Shown in pieces: positions 41,332 through 50,542 of a stretch of DNA of 64,000 nucleotides (the stretch's first letter is position 1; every line of letters begins with the position of its first letter). The notes under the pieces were generated by a model. It saw only the letters and a program-made list of their open reading frames with translations. It had not been told where the DNA came from and did no database searches. This DNA comes from Sva-07 sp942492715. GTDB taxonomy: Bacteria; Actinomycetota; Acidimicrobiia; Acidimicrobiales; Ilumatobacteraceae. The DNA lies in NCBI GenBank assembly GCA_942492715.1, contig CALOFW010000002.1, positions 372,001 to 436,000 of the forward strand. The letters are read 5' to 3'. Both the position numbers and the translations under genes were made by a program.

Positions 41332-41855
41332 GCGACGCACAGATCGAAGGCTACGCACGGGCGTTGTTCGAGATCGCACGAGCCGACGGCACCCTCGACG
41401 AGGTCGAGGACGAGTTGTTCCGCTTCGCCCGGTCGTACGAATCGAGCGACGCACTGCGCAATGCGATCACCGACGAACACGTACCCGTGGAGAAGCGCCA
41501 GGCGATCGTCGAGGACCTCCTCGACGGCAAGGCGACGTCCACGACCGTCCAGCTCGTCTCGATGGTGGTCGGCTCCGGCCGTGGTCGTGACCTTCCCGCG
41601 ATCGTCGACTCGCTCGTTCAGCGGGCGTCGTCGGCCAAGCAGCTCGACATCGCCGAAGTCCGCACTGCCGTCGCGCTCAGCGACGACCAGCAGGCACGCC
41701 TCAAGGCGGCGTTGGAGAACGCAACCGGCAAGCGCCTCAACCTCAAGACCGTCGTCGACCCCTCCGTCGTCGGCGGCGTCGTCGCCGTCGTCGGTGACAC
41801 CGTGATCGACGACACCGTCCGCACCCGCATCGAGCAGCTGAAGAGCCGGCTCTGA
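41328..41855 (+). CDS. atpH: ATP synthase F1 subunit delta
   Basis: Connects F1 to the peripheral stalk; 175 residues. The N-terminal six-helix bundle starts IEGYARALFEIARADG. The C-terminal beta-rich part ends DPSVVGGVVAVVGDTVIDDTVRTRIEQLKSRL, typical of delta/OSCP. It overlaps b' by 4 bases and precedes atpA by 30 bases. Confidence 0.95.
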   Translation: MSDAQIEGYARALFEIARADGTLDEVEDELFRFARSYESSDALRNAITDEHVPVEKRQAIVEDLLDGKATSTTVQLVSMVVGSGRGRDLPAIVDSLVQRASSAKQLDIAEVRTAVALSDDQQARLKAALENATGKRLNLKTVVDPSVVGGVVAVVGDTVIDDTVRTRIEQLKSRL

Positions 41856-41885
41856 GCCGCCTCAGGATCGAAAGAGAGACCCCAC

Positions 41886-43475
41886 ATGGCTGAGCTGACC
41901 ATTTCTGCCGCCGACATCGCCTCGGCGCTGAAGACCAACCTCGAAGGCTTCGAGCCCTCCGTCGAGGCCCGCACCGTCGGCCGGGTCGCCGAAGTCGGCG
42001 ACGGCATCGCCCGGGTGAGCGGACTGCCCGACGCCGCGGTGAACGAGCTGCTCGAGTTCGAGGACGGCTCCGTCGGCCTCGCCCTCAACCTCGACGAGAC
42101 CTCGATCGGCGCGGTCGTCCTCGGCAACGTCGACAAGATCGAAGAGGGCCAGACCGTCAAGGCCACCGGCAGGATCCTGTCGATGCCCGTCGGCGACGGC
42201 GTGCTCGGCCGGGTCGTCAACGCACTCGGTCAGCCGATCGACGGCGGTGGCGACCTCGTCGGCGTCGAGCAGCGGCGCATGGAGATCCAGGCGCCCGGCA
42301 TCATGGGCCGCAAGCCGGTGCACGAGCCGCTCCAGACGGGCATCAAGGCGATCGACGCCATGACGCCCATCGGTCGGGGCCAGCGCGAGCTGATCATCGG
42401 CGACCGCAAGACCGGCAAGACCACGGTGGCGATCGACACGATCCTCAACCAGCAGGGTCTCGGCGTGAAGTGCATCTACGTGGCGATCGGCCAGAAGAGC
42501 TCCACGGTCGCGCAGACCGTCGACACGCTGCGCCAGGCCGGCGCGATGGACTACACCGTCGTGGTGGTGGCCTCGGCGTCCGACCCGGCACCGTTCAAGT
42601 ACCTCGCCCCGTACGGCGGCTGCGCGATGGGGCAGCACTGGATGGACAACGGCGAGCACGCCCTCGTGGTGTACGACGACCTCTCCAAGCAGGCCGACGC
42701 GTACCGCCAGCTGTCGCTGCTGCTGCGCCGTCCCCCGGGCCGCGAGGCGTACCCCGGTGACGTCTTCTACCTCCACAGCCGCCTCCTCGAGCGGGCCGCC
42801 AAGCTGTCCGACGAGATGGGCGCCGGGTCGCTGACCGCACTGCCGATCATCGAGACCAAGGCCGGCGACGTCTCGGCGTTCATCCCGACCAACGTGATCT
42901 CGATCACCGACGGCCAGGTGTTCCTCCAGGACAACCTGTTCAAGTCCGGTGTCCGCCCAGCGATCGACGTCGGCATCTCGGTGTCACGGGTCGGCAGTGC
43001 TGCACAGATCAAGTCGATGAAGTCGGTGGCCGGCACGCTGAAGCTCGACCTCGCGCAGTTCCGCGAGCTCGAGGCGTTCGCCACGTTCGGCTCGGAACTC
43101 GACGCGATCTCCAAGGCGCAGCTCGAACGTGGCTACCGGCTCGTCGAACTGCTCAAGCAGCCGCTCAACAGCCCGATGCCGGTCGAGGAACAGGTGCTCG
43201 TGATCTACGCCGGCACGAAGGGCTTCATCGACGACGTCCCGGTCGCCGATGTCAAGCGCTTCGAGTCCGAACTGATCGAGTACGTGCGCGGCACCCATGG
43301 CGGTCTGCTCTCGGAAATGAAGATCGGCGGCGTGCCCGAGGGTCTCGACGATGCGATCGCGTCGTTCAAGGAGACCTTCACGATCAGCACCGACGACTAC
43401 GCCGTCGACCCGACCAAGCTCGACGTCGACGAAGTCGGGGCCGCCAAGTCCAACAAGACCCTCGCAACGGAGTGA
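41886..43475 (+). CDS. atpA: ATP synthase F1 subunit alpha
   Basis: Non-catalytic nucleotide-binding subunit of the F1 head, 529 residues. The beta-barrel N-terminal domain contains VGDGIARVSGLPDA. Walker A is GDRKTGKTTVAID near residue 175, and the family signature is PAIDVGISVSRVGSAAQ near residue 358. A C-terminal helical domain completes it. AAAGAGAG lies upstream of the ATG. It is full length with no disruptions, unlike atpD. Confidence 0.98.
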   Translation: MAELTISAADIASALKTNLEGFEPSVEARTVGRVAEVGDGIARVSGLPDAAVNELLEFEDGSVGLALNLDETSIGAVVLGNVDKIEEGQTVKATGRILSMPVGDGVLGRVVNALGQPIDGGGDLVGVEQRRMEIQAPGIMGRKPVHEPLQTGIKAIDAMTPIGRGQRELIIGDRKTGKTTVAIDTILNQQGLGVKCIYVAIGQKSSTVAQTVDTLRQAGAMDYTVVVVASASDPAPFKYLAPYGGCAMGQHWMDNGEHALVVYDDLSKQADAYRQLSLLLRRPPGREAYPGDVFYLHSRLLERAAKLSDEMGAGSLTALPIIETKAGDVSAFIPTNVISITDGQVFLQDNLFKSGVRPAIDVGISVSRVGSAAQIKSMKSVAGTLKLDLAQFRELEAFATFGSELDAISKAQLERGYRLVELLKQPLNSPMPVEEQVLVIYAGTKGFIDDVPVADVKRFESELIEYVRGTHGGLLSEMKIGGVPEGLDDAIASFKETFTISTDDYAVDPTKLDVDEVGAAKSNKTLATE

Positions 43476-43480
43476 TCTAG

Positions 43481-44428
43481 ATGGCAGGAGGGCAGGAGCG
43501 CATACTCAAGGAGCGGATTCGCGCGACCAACGCGACGAAGAAGATCACGCGCGCCATGGAGCTGATCGCGGGTTCGCGCATCGTGAAGGCTCAGGCCCGC
43601 GTGGCGGCCGCCGTGCCCTACTCGGAACTGATCACCGAGGTGGTCAAGGACCTCGCGGCAGGCGGCGCATCGGCCGACTCACCTCTGCTGGCGGGCCGCG
43701 ACGAGGTCAAGCACACCTGCTACGTCGTGATCACCGCTGATCGCGGCCTGTGTGGCGGCTACAACTCCGGCGTGCAGCGCGCTGCCGAGGGTGAGGTCAA
43801 AGCCGACATCCTCGAGGGCGAGGACTACACGATCATCCCGGTCGGCCGGAAGGCCGAGGGGTACTTCCGCTTCCGGGGTTACACGCTGGGCAAGGCGTTC
43901 AACGGGTTCTCCGACCAGCCGAGCTACGAGGACGCCCGAGCGATCGGCGAACACGTCGTCGAGCTGTTCGTGAGTGGTCAGGTCGACCGCGTCGAACTCG
44001 TCTACACCCGGTTCATCTCCGCCGGCAGCCAGGAAGTGGTGCTCCGGCCGCTCGTGCCCCTGACGACCGAGACGGTCGAGGGTGGCGACGGCAAGTCCAA
44101 CGCCGGCAGCGACTACGACTTCGAGCCCGACCCGGAGACGATCCTCGACACGCTGCTCCCGCGGTACGTCGAAGCCCGTGTGTACGCAGCCCTGCTCAAC
44201 GCCGCAGCGTCCGAGCACGCATTCCGTCAGCGGGCGATGAAGTCCGCCACCGACAATGCCGAGGAGCTGATCAAGTCGTTGAGCCGGGTGATGAACCGGG
44301 CCCGTCAGGACTCGATCACGACCGAGATCATGGAGATCGTCGGCGGCGCCGAAGCCCTCGACTCCGACAGCAAAGCGACGTCGTACGACGTCGAGAGTTT
44401 CGACCGCGCCTTCGGCGCCACCATCTGA
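43481..44428 (+). CDS. atpG: ATP synthase F1 subunit gamma
   Basis: Central rotor shaft, 315 residues. The N-terminal coiled-coil helix has RIRATNATKKITRAMELIAGSRI. The Rossmann-like middle contains VVITADRGLCGGYNSGV, and the C-terminal helix contains ARVYAALLNAAASEHAFRQRAMKSATDNA. A linker near residues 200-215 (EGGDGKSNAGSD) makes it slightly longer than E. coli gamma, as is common in actinobacteria. It begins 5 bases after atpA. Confidence 0.97.
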   Translation: MAGGQERILKERIRATNATKKITRAMELIAGSRIVKAQARVAAAVPYSELITEVVKDLAAGGASADSPLLAGRDEVKHTCYVVITADRGLCGGYNSGVQRAAEGEVKADILEGEDYTIIPVGRKAEGYFRFRGYTLGKAFNGFSDQPSYEDARAIGEHVVELFVSGQVDRVELVYTRFISAGSQEVVLRPLVPLTTETVEGGDGKSNAGSDYDFEPDPETILDTLLPRYVEARVYAALLNAAASEHAFRQRAMKSATDNAEELIKSLSRVMNRARQDSITTEIMEIVGGAEALDSDSKATSYDVESFDRAFGATI

Positions 44429-44453
44429 GTACCGGCCACAGGAGACCACCTTC

Positions 44454-45894
44454 ATGACCATGACCGAAGCCACCCCGACCGCCACCAAGGACGGACGAGT
44501 CGTCGCGATCGCCGGCCCGGTGATCGACGTCGAGTTTCCCCGCGGTGCCCTGCCCGAGCTGAACAGCGCGGTCGAGTTCGATGTCGAACTCGAGGGCGAG
44601 ACGATCACGGTCCTCGCCGAGGTCGCCCAGCAGCTCGGCCACAGCCGCGTCCGCGCCGTCTGCATGAAGCCGACCGACGGCCTCGTCCGCGGTACCCCGG
44701 TGCGTTCGCTCGGCCACGGCATCCAGGTGCCGGTGGGCGACAAGGTGCTCGGCCACGTGTGGAACGTGTGGGGCGAAGCGCTCGACGAGGCCCCCGAGGG
44801 GTTCGACGAGATGGAGCGGTGGGACATCCACCGTGACGCCCCCGACTTCGACGCCCTCGAGCCGTCGGCGCGCATGTTCGAAACCGGCATCAAGGTCATC
44901 GACCTGCTCACCCCGTATGTCGCCGGCGGCAAGATCGGCCTGTTCGGCGGTGCCGGCGTCGGCAAGACCGTGCTGATCACCGAGATGATCAACCGTGTTG
45001 CGTCGCAGCACGGTGGTGTGTCGGTGTTCGCCGGTGTCGGCGAGCGCACCCGTGAGGGCACCGACCTCCGCCTGGAGATGATGGAGTCGGGCGTGGTTCG
45101 AGAAGGCCGCCCTCGTGTTCGGCCAGATGGACGAGCCGCCGGGCGTGCGCCTTCGCGTCGCCCTGTCGGCGTTGACGATGGCCGAGTACTTCCGTGACGT
45201 CCAGAACCAGGACGTGCTGCTGTTCATCGACAACATCTTCCGTTTCGTGCAGGCCGGCTCAGAGGTGTCGACGCTGCTCGGCCGCATGCCCGCCGCAGTG
45301 GGTTACCAGCCGACGCTGGCCGACGAGATGGGCCAGCTCCAGGAGCGGATCACCTCCACCCGGGGTCGTTCGATCACGTCCCTGCAGGCCGTGTACGTGC
45401 CCGCCGACGACTACACCGACCCGGCACCGTTCACCACCTTCACGCACCTCGACGCCACCACCGAGCTGTCCCGTCAGGTCGCGGCGCTCGGCATCTACCC
45501 GGCCGTCGACCCGCTGGCGTCGACCTCGACGATCCTGTCGCCCGAGGTCGTCGGCGATCACCACTACAACGTGGCGCGCCGCGTGCAGGAGACCCTGCAG
45601 CGTTACAAGGAGCTCCAGGACATCATCGCCATCCTCGGCCTCGACGAGCTGTCCGAGGAGGACCGCCTGATCGTCAACCGGGCACGCAAGGTCGAGCGCT
45701 TCCTGTCGCAGCCGTTCTTCGTCGCCAAGGTGTTCACCGGCCTCGACGGCGAGTTCGTCCCGGTCGCGGAGACGGTCGAGTCGTTCGAGTCGATCATCGA
45801 CGGCGAACTCGACGAGGTGCCGGAGCAGGCGTTCCTCAACGTCGGCAGCGTCGAGCAGGTTCTCGCCAAGGCCAAGAAGCTCCAGGAGTCCTGA
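44454..45894 (+). CDS. atpD: ATP synthase F1 subunit beta, reading frame broken by one extra base
   Basis: Catalytic subunit of F1. The first 214 codons are normal (Walker A GGAGVGKTVL at about 165-174, VFAGVGERTREGTDL near 191-205). At codon 214 (GTG, 45093-45095) an extra G shifts the frame, and the first frame stops at 45197. The remainder continues in the next frame from about 45098: EKAALVFGQMDEPPGVRLRV, LLFIDNIFRFVQAGSE (Walker B) and DPLASTSTILSPEVV, to a stop at 45892-45894. Removing one G gives SGVFEKAALVFGQ and a 479-residue protein, the normal length. As this is the only beta gene seen in a complete operon, a sequence error is more likely than a true pseudogene. Confidence 0.95.
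45093..45098 (+). other. Frameshift site in atpD
   Basis: The sequence GTGGTTCGAG should, by family conservation, be GTGTTCGAG (V-F-E). The extra G is at 45095 or 45096. There is no long homopolymer or slippery heptamer here, which argues against programmed frameshifting. Confidence 0.9.
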
Positions 45895-45896
45895 CG

Positions 45897-46322
45897 ATGG
45901 CTGAAGCGTTGCGTGTCGAGGTCGTCTCGCCCGAGCGGGTGCTGTACTCCGGGGACGCCACGATGGTCATCACGCGCACGCTCGAAGGTGGCGAGGTCGC
46001 CTTCCAGTCGGGACACCAGGCGTTCCTGGGTGCGCTGATCGAGAACCACACCCGGGTGTTCCAGACCGACGGCACCATCCAGGACATCGCCGTCCACCGC
46101 GGCTTCGTCGAAGTCCACGGCAACCCCACCATCGTCTCGATCCTGTCGGACACGGCGGAACTGGCAGCCGACATCGACGTCGATCGGGCCAAGGAAGCGC
46201 TCGAACGTCATCAGCTGATCCTGAAGCAGGAGAACGACGAAGACGTGCTGTCTGCGGCGATCTCGGGCAAGGCGCGGGCACAGGCCCGGCTCGCAGCCGC
46301 GAACGTCTCGTTCACCTCCTGA
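45897..46322 (+). CDS. atpC: ATP synthase F1 subunit epsilon
   Basis: Small rotor and inhibitory subunit, 141 residues. The N-terminal beta-sandwich shows LRVEVVSPERVLYSGDATMV and AVHRGFVEVHGNPTIVSILSDTAE. A C-terminal helical hairpin follows (about 90-140), the part that can block ATP hydrolysis; the conserved family DELxxxR-like region is present but degenerate. It starts two bases after atpD and is the last gene of the operon. Confidence 0.95.
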   Translation: MAEALRVEVVSPERVLYSGDATMVITRTLEGGEVAFQSGHQAFLGALIENHTRVFQTDGTIQDIAVHRGFVEVHGNPTIVSILSDTAELAADIDVDRAKEALERHQLILKQENDEDVLSAAISGKARAQARLAAANVSFTS

Positions 46323-46350
46323 TCCGACATCCTCCGACCGCACTCGGCGG

Positions 46351-46356
46351 TAGCGT
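46351..46356 (+). promoter_or_regulatory. -10 hexamer TAGCGT for the SDR gene
   Basis: TAGCGT ends 7 bases before the ATG at 46364 and marks a new transcription unit after the atp operon. Confidence 0.5.
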
Positions 46357-46363
46357 CGGCGCC

Positions 46364-47137
46364 ATGTCGAAGTACCCGTTCACGTCGGCCCTGGTCACCG
46401 GAGCATCCTCGGGCATCGGCGCCGAGATGGCCCGGCTGCTCGGTGACGCAGGTGTCCCGACCGTGCTCGTCGCTCGTCGTGGCGAACGCCTCCGGGAGAT
46501 CGCTGCCCGATACGAGGGCTTCGAGGTGCTCGAGGCCGATCTCGCCACCACCGAGGGTCAGTCGGCGACCGCCGAGCGGATCTCGTCGACGGACCATCCG
46601 GTCGACCTGGTGGTCAACAACGCCGGCTTCGGAACGAGCGGCGTCTTCCACGAGCTCGATGTCGATCGGCTGTGCGGCGAGATCGACGTCAACATCCAGG
46701 CGCTGACCGTGCTCAGCCACGCTGCGTTGGTCGCCATGGTGCCGCGCGGCCGGGGCTTCCTGCTCAACGTGTCGAGCGTGGCCAGCTTCCAGGCCTCACC
46801 CGGACTCGGCGTGTACGCCGCCACCAAGGCCTACGTGACGAGTCTCAGCGAAGCGCTCCACGCAGAGGTGAACGGATCCGGGGTGCACGTGACTGCGCTC
46901 TGCCCTGGGCTGACGAAGACCGAGTTCCAGGATCACAGCAACACGACCGGCCTCGCCGCGAGGATTCCCGACCTCGCATGGACATCGGTCGAGCAGGTCG
47001 CATCGACCGGCTTGAACGACGTGGCATCCAACAAGACGATCTCGGTGCCGGGGCTGCTCTACAAGTCCGCCGTCACCGTCAGCGACGTCATGCCGCGCTC
47101 GGTGACCCGCATGGTCAGCGGCCTGATCACCCGCTGA
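46364..47137 (+). CDS. Short-chain dehydrogenase/reductase
   Basis: NAD(P)-dependent oxidoreductase of the classical SDR family, 257 residues. The cofactor loop is TGASSGIG (12-19), with a basic residue pair at the end of strand 2 (VARRGERL) that favours NADPH. NNAGFG (85-90), NVSSVAS and the catalytic YxxxK at Tyr151/Lys155 are present. The DltE-like C-terminal part is extended (SVPGLLYKSAVTVSDVMPRS). Substrate not predictable; similar proteins act on acyl or steroid-like compounds. Confidence 0.93.
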   Translation: MSKYPFTSALVTGASSGIGAEMARLLGDAGVPTVLVARRGERLREIAARYEGFEVLEADLATTEGQSATAERISSTDHPVDLVVNNAGFGTSGVFHELDVDRLCGEIDVNIQALTVLSHAALVAMVPRGRGFLLNVSSVASFQASPGLGVYAATKAYVTSLSEALHAEVNGSGVHVTALCPGLTKTEFQDHSNTTGLAARIPDLAWTSVEQVASTGLNDVASNKTISVPGLLYKSAVTVSDVMPRSVTRMVSGLITR

Positions 47138-47152
47138 CCGTCACATCCGGGT

Positions 47153-47177
47153 CTGACCCCAGGTGTCACGGGGTCAG
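47153..47177. terminator. Convergent hairpin between the SDR gene and glpX
   Basis: CTGACCCC (47153-47160) pairs with GGGGTCAG (47170-47177) around a 9-base loop, and the right arm contains the glpX stop codon. There is no clear T-run. The upstream part GGGTCTGACCCC is shared with the hairpin after rho. Confidence 0.5.
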
Positions 47178-48169
47178 TAGTCGATCGCCGCGAACTCGCG
47201 GAGCTTCGCCACCCGGTGCTGCGCATCGATCATTCGCACGGTGCCGCTCCGCGAGCGCATCACGAGGCTCTGGGTGCGGGCGCCCTGCTTGTCGAATCGG
47301 ACGCCGCGAAGCAGTGCGCCGTCGGTGAGCCCGGTGGCGGCGAAGAAGCAGTTGTCGCTGGTGATCAGGTCGTCCTGGGTGTGGACCCGGTCGAGGTCGA
47401 AGCCGGCCTCGATCATCGCGGTGCGCTCCTCGTCGCTCTGCGGGCAGAAGCGGGCCTGGATCTCACCTCCCATCGCCTTCATCGCGGCCGCCGACACCAC
47501 ACCCTCGGGTGTGCCGCCGATCCCGAACAGGGCATCGGCGCCGGCATCGGGCCAGCACGTGGCGACCGAGCCGTACACGTCGCCGTCGGTGATCAGGCGG
47601 ATACGGCACCCGCTGGCACGGATCTCCCCGATCAGGTCGGCGTGGCGTGGCCGATCGAGGATCACGACCGTGAGGTCACGCACTTCTTCGCCCTTGGCCT
47701 TTGCGATCCAACGGAGATTCTGGGTGGCGGTGGCGGTGATGTCGATCGAGCCGACCGCGTCGGGACCGACGGCGATCTTCTGCATGTAGAACGACGGGCC
47801 GGGATCGAGCATCGAGCCACGGTCGGAGACAGCGATCACCGAGAGCGCATTGGTCTTGCCCTGTGCGGTGAGCGTGGTGCCGTCGATCGGGTCGACCGCG
47901 ACGTCGACCTCCGGTGCGCTGCCGTCGCCGACGCGCTCGCCGTTGTAGAGCATCGGGGCGTCGTCCTTCTCGCCTTCACCGATGACGACGATGCCGTCCA
48001 TCGCAACGGTCGACAGCGACAGGCGCATCGCTTCGACCGCGGCGTGGTCGGCGCGGTTCTTGTCGCCTCGTCCCACCCATCGGGCTGCCGCGAGGCACGC
48101 AGATTCGGTGGCTCGGACGAGGTCCATCGCCAGGTTGCGATCGGGCTGCTGACGTGTCGTCGGAGGCAT
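47174..48169 (-). CDS. glpX: Fructose-1,6-bisphosphatase, class II
   Basis: Gluconeogenic phosphatase making fructose-6-phosphate; 331 residues. Class II marks: MDGIVVIGEGEKDDAPMLYNGE near residue 51-72 (metal site), VAVDPIDGTTL (metal-binding Asp), ILDRPRHADLI and GIGGTPEGVVSAAA. It is the main FBPase of actinobacteria. The ATG at 48169 follows TACGTT by 6 bases; the frame is open further upstream, but without similarity. It converges with the SDR gene. Confidence 0.96.
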   Translation of the reverse strand: MPPTTRQQPDRNLAMDLVRATESACLAAARWVGRGDKNRADHAAVEAMRLSLSTVAMDGIVVIGEGEKDDAPMLYNGERVGDGSAPEVDVAVDPIDGTTLTAQGKTNALSVIAVSDRGSMLDPGPSFYMQKIAVGPDAVGSIDITATATQNLRWIAKAKGEEVRDLTVVILDRPRHADLIGEIRASGCRIRLITDGDVYGSVATCWPDAGADALFGIGGTPEGVVSAAAMKAMGGEIQARFCPQSDEERTAMIEAGFDLDRVHTQDDLITSDNCFFAATGLTDGALLRGVRFDKQGARTQSLVMRSRSGTVRMIDAQHRVAKLREFAAIDY

Positions 48170-48227
48170 GCTCCCAACGTAGCCGGGAGCCGGTGGATCC
48201 CGGAAAGGACCGGGACCCACCGGCGGC

Positions 48228-48371
48228 TCACGGCTGTCGTTGGCGCGACCGGAACCGGTGCCGGCCGCGTGCTGCGCGGAAGTGATGCGCATGCTCGGCG
48301 TAGCGCCGCAACCGTGCGTGACGGTCACGGATCTCGGCGAGCTGATGGTCGGGATGCAGTGCGGGGTGCAT
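48228..48371 (-). CDS. Putative small basic protein (47 aa)
   Basis: A short frame starting ATG with AAAGG 8 bases upstream, encoding MHPALHPDHQLAEIRDRHAR and then RLRRYAEHAHHFRAARGR and a basic tail. A short helical stretch (HQLAEIRDRHARLRRYAEHAHHFRA) of alternating charged residues resembles the many tiny, poorly characterised helical proteins of actinobacteria. It fills an otherwise empty stretch on the strand of glpX, just upstream of it. Real gene status is uncertain; no function can be stated. Confidence 0.45.
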   Translation of the reverse strand: MHPALHPDHQLAEIRDRHARLRRYAEHAHHFRAARGRHRFRSRQRQP

Positions 48372-48693
48372 GGTGGTGCCTTTCTGTCTTGGGGTTGGGG
48401 ACCGGTGTGGGGAACGCGGACGCGCGCGGGTCGCACGTCGGGAGCGGAGCGGTCGCGGTGCTCGGCGTCAGCGGCGCGCGCAGCGATCGACGAGCCCGGC
48501 GGCGACGACCATGCGGTCCGTACGCGTCCGAGAGGTGCCGGACGCGGCGCTCGGCGTCGGCTTCGCTGGATTGATCATCGCTCACCTCCTGGTGGGTCTC
48601 GTCGTTCGTGGGTCGGGAAGTGTGTCGCATCGAGTCGCGCCCGGGCAAGGAGGTTTCGCGACGGGTGCAGATCGATGTCGGTCTTCCGCGTCG
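48372..48693. other. Stretch without a supported gene; one further tiny frame
   Basis: Between the small frame and the S9 peptidase promoter I see no firm gene. On the minus strand AGGAGGTGAGCG precedes an ATG at 48578 that opens a 36-codon frame to 48468. The ribosome site is strong but the product (MINPAKPTPSAASGTSRTRT...) is low complexity. An overlapping GTG frame yields an Arg-rich product. Either could be a small regulatory peptide, or neither. Confidence 0.3.
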
Positions 48694-48706
48694 TACAGTC
48701 GAGGTC

Positions 48707-50497
48707 GTGTGCGCCGCCGGACCGCTCCCGCTCGAGCTGGTGGTCTCCGGACGGGAGATCACCGAGCCGAGGCTCTCGCCCGACGGCTCCAGCGTGGCGT
48801 TCGTCCACCGGCGGGCGAGTGTGGCCGCGATCTCGGTGGTCGGCATCGATCCGCCGTCGCCCGAGCGGCTGCTCACGTTCGGCCCTGACCCATCGCCCGG
48901 TCGGGGCATGGGTGGGGGATGCTTCTGCTGGCTGCCGATGTCCGACGGTGTCATCCACGCTGCACGCGACGGTGAGCTGTGGATGGTCCACGGTGCGCGA
49001 CTCGAGCGCCTGACGGCTCAGGAGCGGACGTGTCGAGCGCCGGCCATCGTCGGGTCGCTCGTCGCCTACGTCGTCGAGGAGGCCGAGGTGTGGGTGACCG
49101 ATCTCCGCACCGGCGTCGCACGACGTGTCGACGACGGCCGTCACGAGTTCTGCTTCGACCCGTCGATCTCGCCCGATGGCACGGTGATGTCGTGGCTCGG
49201 GTGGTCGCGGCCCGACATGCCGTGGGACGCCGCTGAACGTGTCGACGCCCGACTCGACCCGCTGCCCACGGTGATCTCCACCTGGAGGCCCGTCGCCGGC
49301 GCCGTGCAGCAGCCTCGGTTCGCCCCCGACGGCACGCCGACGTGTGTCCACGACGGGTCGGGTTGGAGCAACCTCCACATCGGGGAACATGCCGTGCTCG
49401 CCGAGCAGGCCGAACACGGCGGTCCGACGTGGGGGATGGGCCAGCGATCCGTCGCCGTCGGAGACGACGGCACGGCGATCATCGCCCGCAACCTGCACGG
49501 ACTGGGATCCCTGGCTGCCGTCGATCCGAACGGCAACCAGCACGCCGTCACCGGATTCGACGGTGTGCACGGTCAGCTGACGATGGTGGGCCCGAGGGTG
49601 AGCGCGCTGCGGGCGGGACCGGCGACGCCGCCCGAGGTGGTGGTGATCGATCAGCCGGGTACCGGGCTCGGCTCGGTGCGAGTCGTCGCCACGAGTGGGG
49701 TCGCCGCGTGGAGCCACGTGCGGCTCCCTGCGCCCGAGCGGGTCGCCGTGCACCACGACGGAACCGTCCTGCACGCCCGTCGCCACCCGGCCACCCGTGG
49801 ATCCGGCCGCCTCCTGTGCTGGGTGCACGGCGGACCGACCGACCAGTGGCAGAACGACTTCCGGCCCCGGATCGCGTACTGGACGACCCGGGGTTGGGAC
49901 GTGCTCGTGGTCGACCCCCGCGGCACGACGGGTCATGGCCGTTCCTACCAGCGGGCCCTCAACGGAGCCTGGGGCCGCCTCGACGTCGACGACACGGCGG
50001 TGCTGATCGCCCACGCACACGACCGGGGATGGTCGACGCCGGCGACAACGGTGATGATCGGTGGTTCGTCGGGCGGGCTGACCGTGCTCGGCGTGCTCGC
50101 CGACCATCGCGATCTCGTCGGGGGAGGGATCGCGTCGTACCCCGTGAGCGACCTCGTCGCGCTCGCCGATGCAACGCACCGGTTCGAGGCCCACTACACC
50201 GAGACGCTCGTCGGTCCGAGCGCGTCGCCCGGTACCGGCGAGCTGATGCGGGCGCTCTCGCCGATCCACCGTGCCGAACGGATCACCGGTCCGCTGCTGG
50301 TGTTCCACGGCACCGATGACCCGGTCGTGCCGATCGCGCAGAGTGAGCAACTCGTGCGGCGGATCTCCGACGCCGGCGGACACGTCGAACTCGTGGCCTA
50401 CGACGGTGAGGGGCACGGGTTCCGTGATCCGGAGAACCAACGCGACGAATACCAGCGCATCGAGGCGTTCCTGGCCCGAATTCCCGCACGCTTCTGA
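48707..50497 (+). CDS. S9-family peptidase (second, acylaminoacyl-peptidase-like)
   Basis: A 596-residue serine peptidase: an N-terminal beta-propeller (ITEPRLSPDGSSVAFVHRR near residue 16 is the first blade), then an alpha/beta-hydrolase domain. The triad is Ser454 in GGSSGGLTVLG, Asp537 in FHGTDDPVVP and His570 in DGEGHGF. The oxyanion-side HGGPTDQWQNDF is clear. The start GTG at 48707 is supported by TACAGT 7 bases upstream; the frame is open about 33 codons further, but without similarity. No signal peptide, so it acts inside the cell. It is unrelated in position to the first S9 gene at 30-32 kb. Confidence 0.9.
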   Translation: MCAAGPLPLELVVSGREITEPRLSPDGSSVAFVHRRASVAAISVVGIDPPSPERLLTFGPDPSPGRGMGGGCFCWLPMSDGVIHAARDGELWMVHGARLERLTAQERTCRAPAIVGSLVAYVVEEAEVWVTDLRTGVARRVDDGRHEFCFDPSISPDGTVMSWLGWSRPDMPWDAAERVDARLDPLPTVISTWRPVAGAVQQPRFAPDGTPTCVHDGSGWSNLHIGEHAVLAEQAEHGGPTWGMGQRSVAVGDDGTAIIARNLHGLGSLAAVDPNGNQHAVTGFDGVHGQLTMVGPRVSALRAGPATPPEVVVIDQPGTGLGSVRVVATSGVAAWSHVRLPAPERVAVHHDGTVLHARRHPATRGSGRLLCWVHGGPTDQWQNDFRPRIAYWTTRGWDVLVVDPRGTTGHGRSYQRALNGAWGRLDVDDTAVLIAHAHDRGWSTPATTVMIGGSSGGLTVLGVLADHRDLVGGGIASYPVSDLVALADATHRFEAHYTETLVGPSASPGTGELMRALSPIHRAERITGPLLVFHGTDDPVVPIAQSEQLVRRISDAGGHVELVAYDGEGHGFRDPENQRDEYQRIEAFLARIPARF

Positions 50498-50542
50498 CGA
50501 GCACACCTTCGACGTGCGCAGCGTTGCCGGTAGCGTTTGACC

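Noticed and set aside
45093..45100. Programmed ribosomal frameshift in atpD
   Set aside because: No slippery heptamer, stem-loop or internal ribosome-binding stimulator is seen; beta subunits are not known to use recoding.
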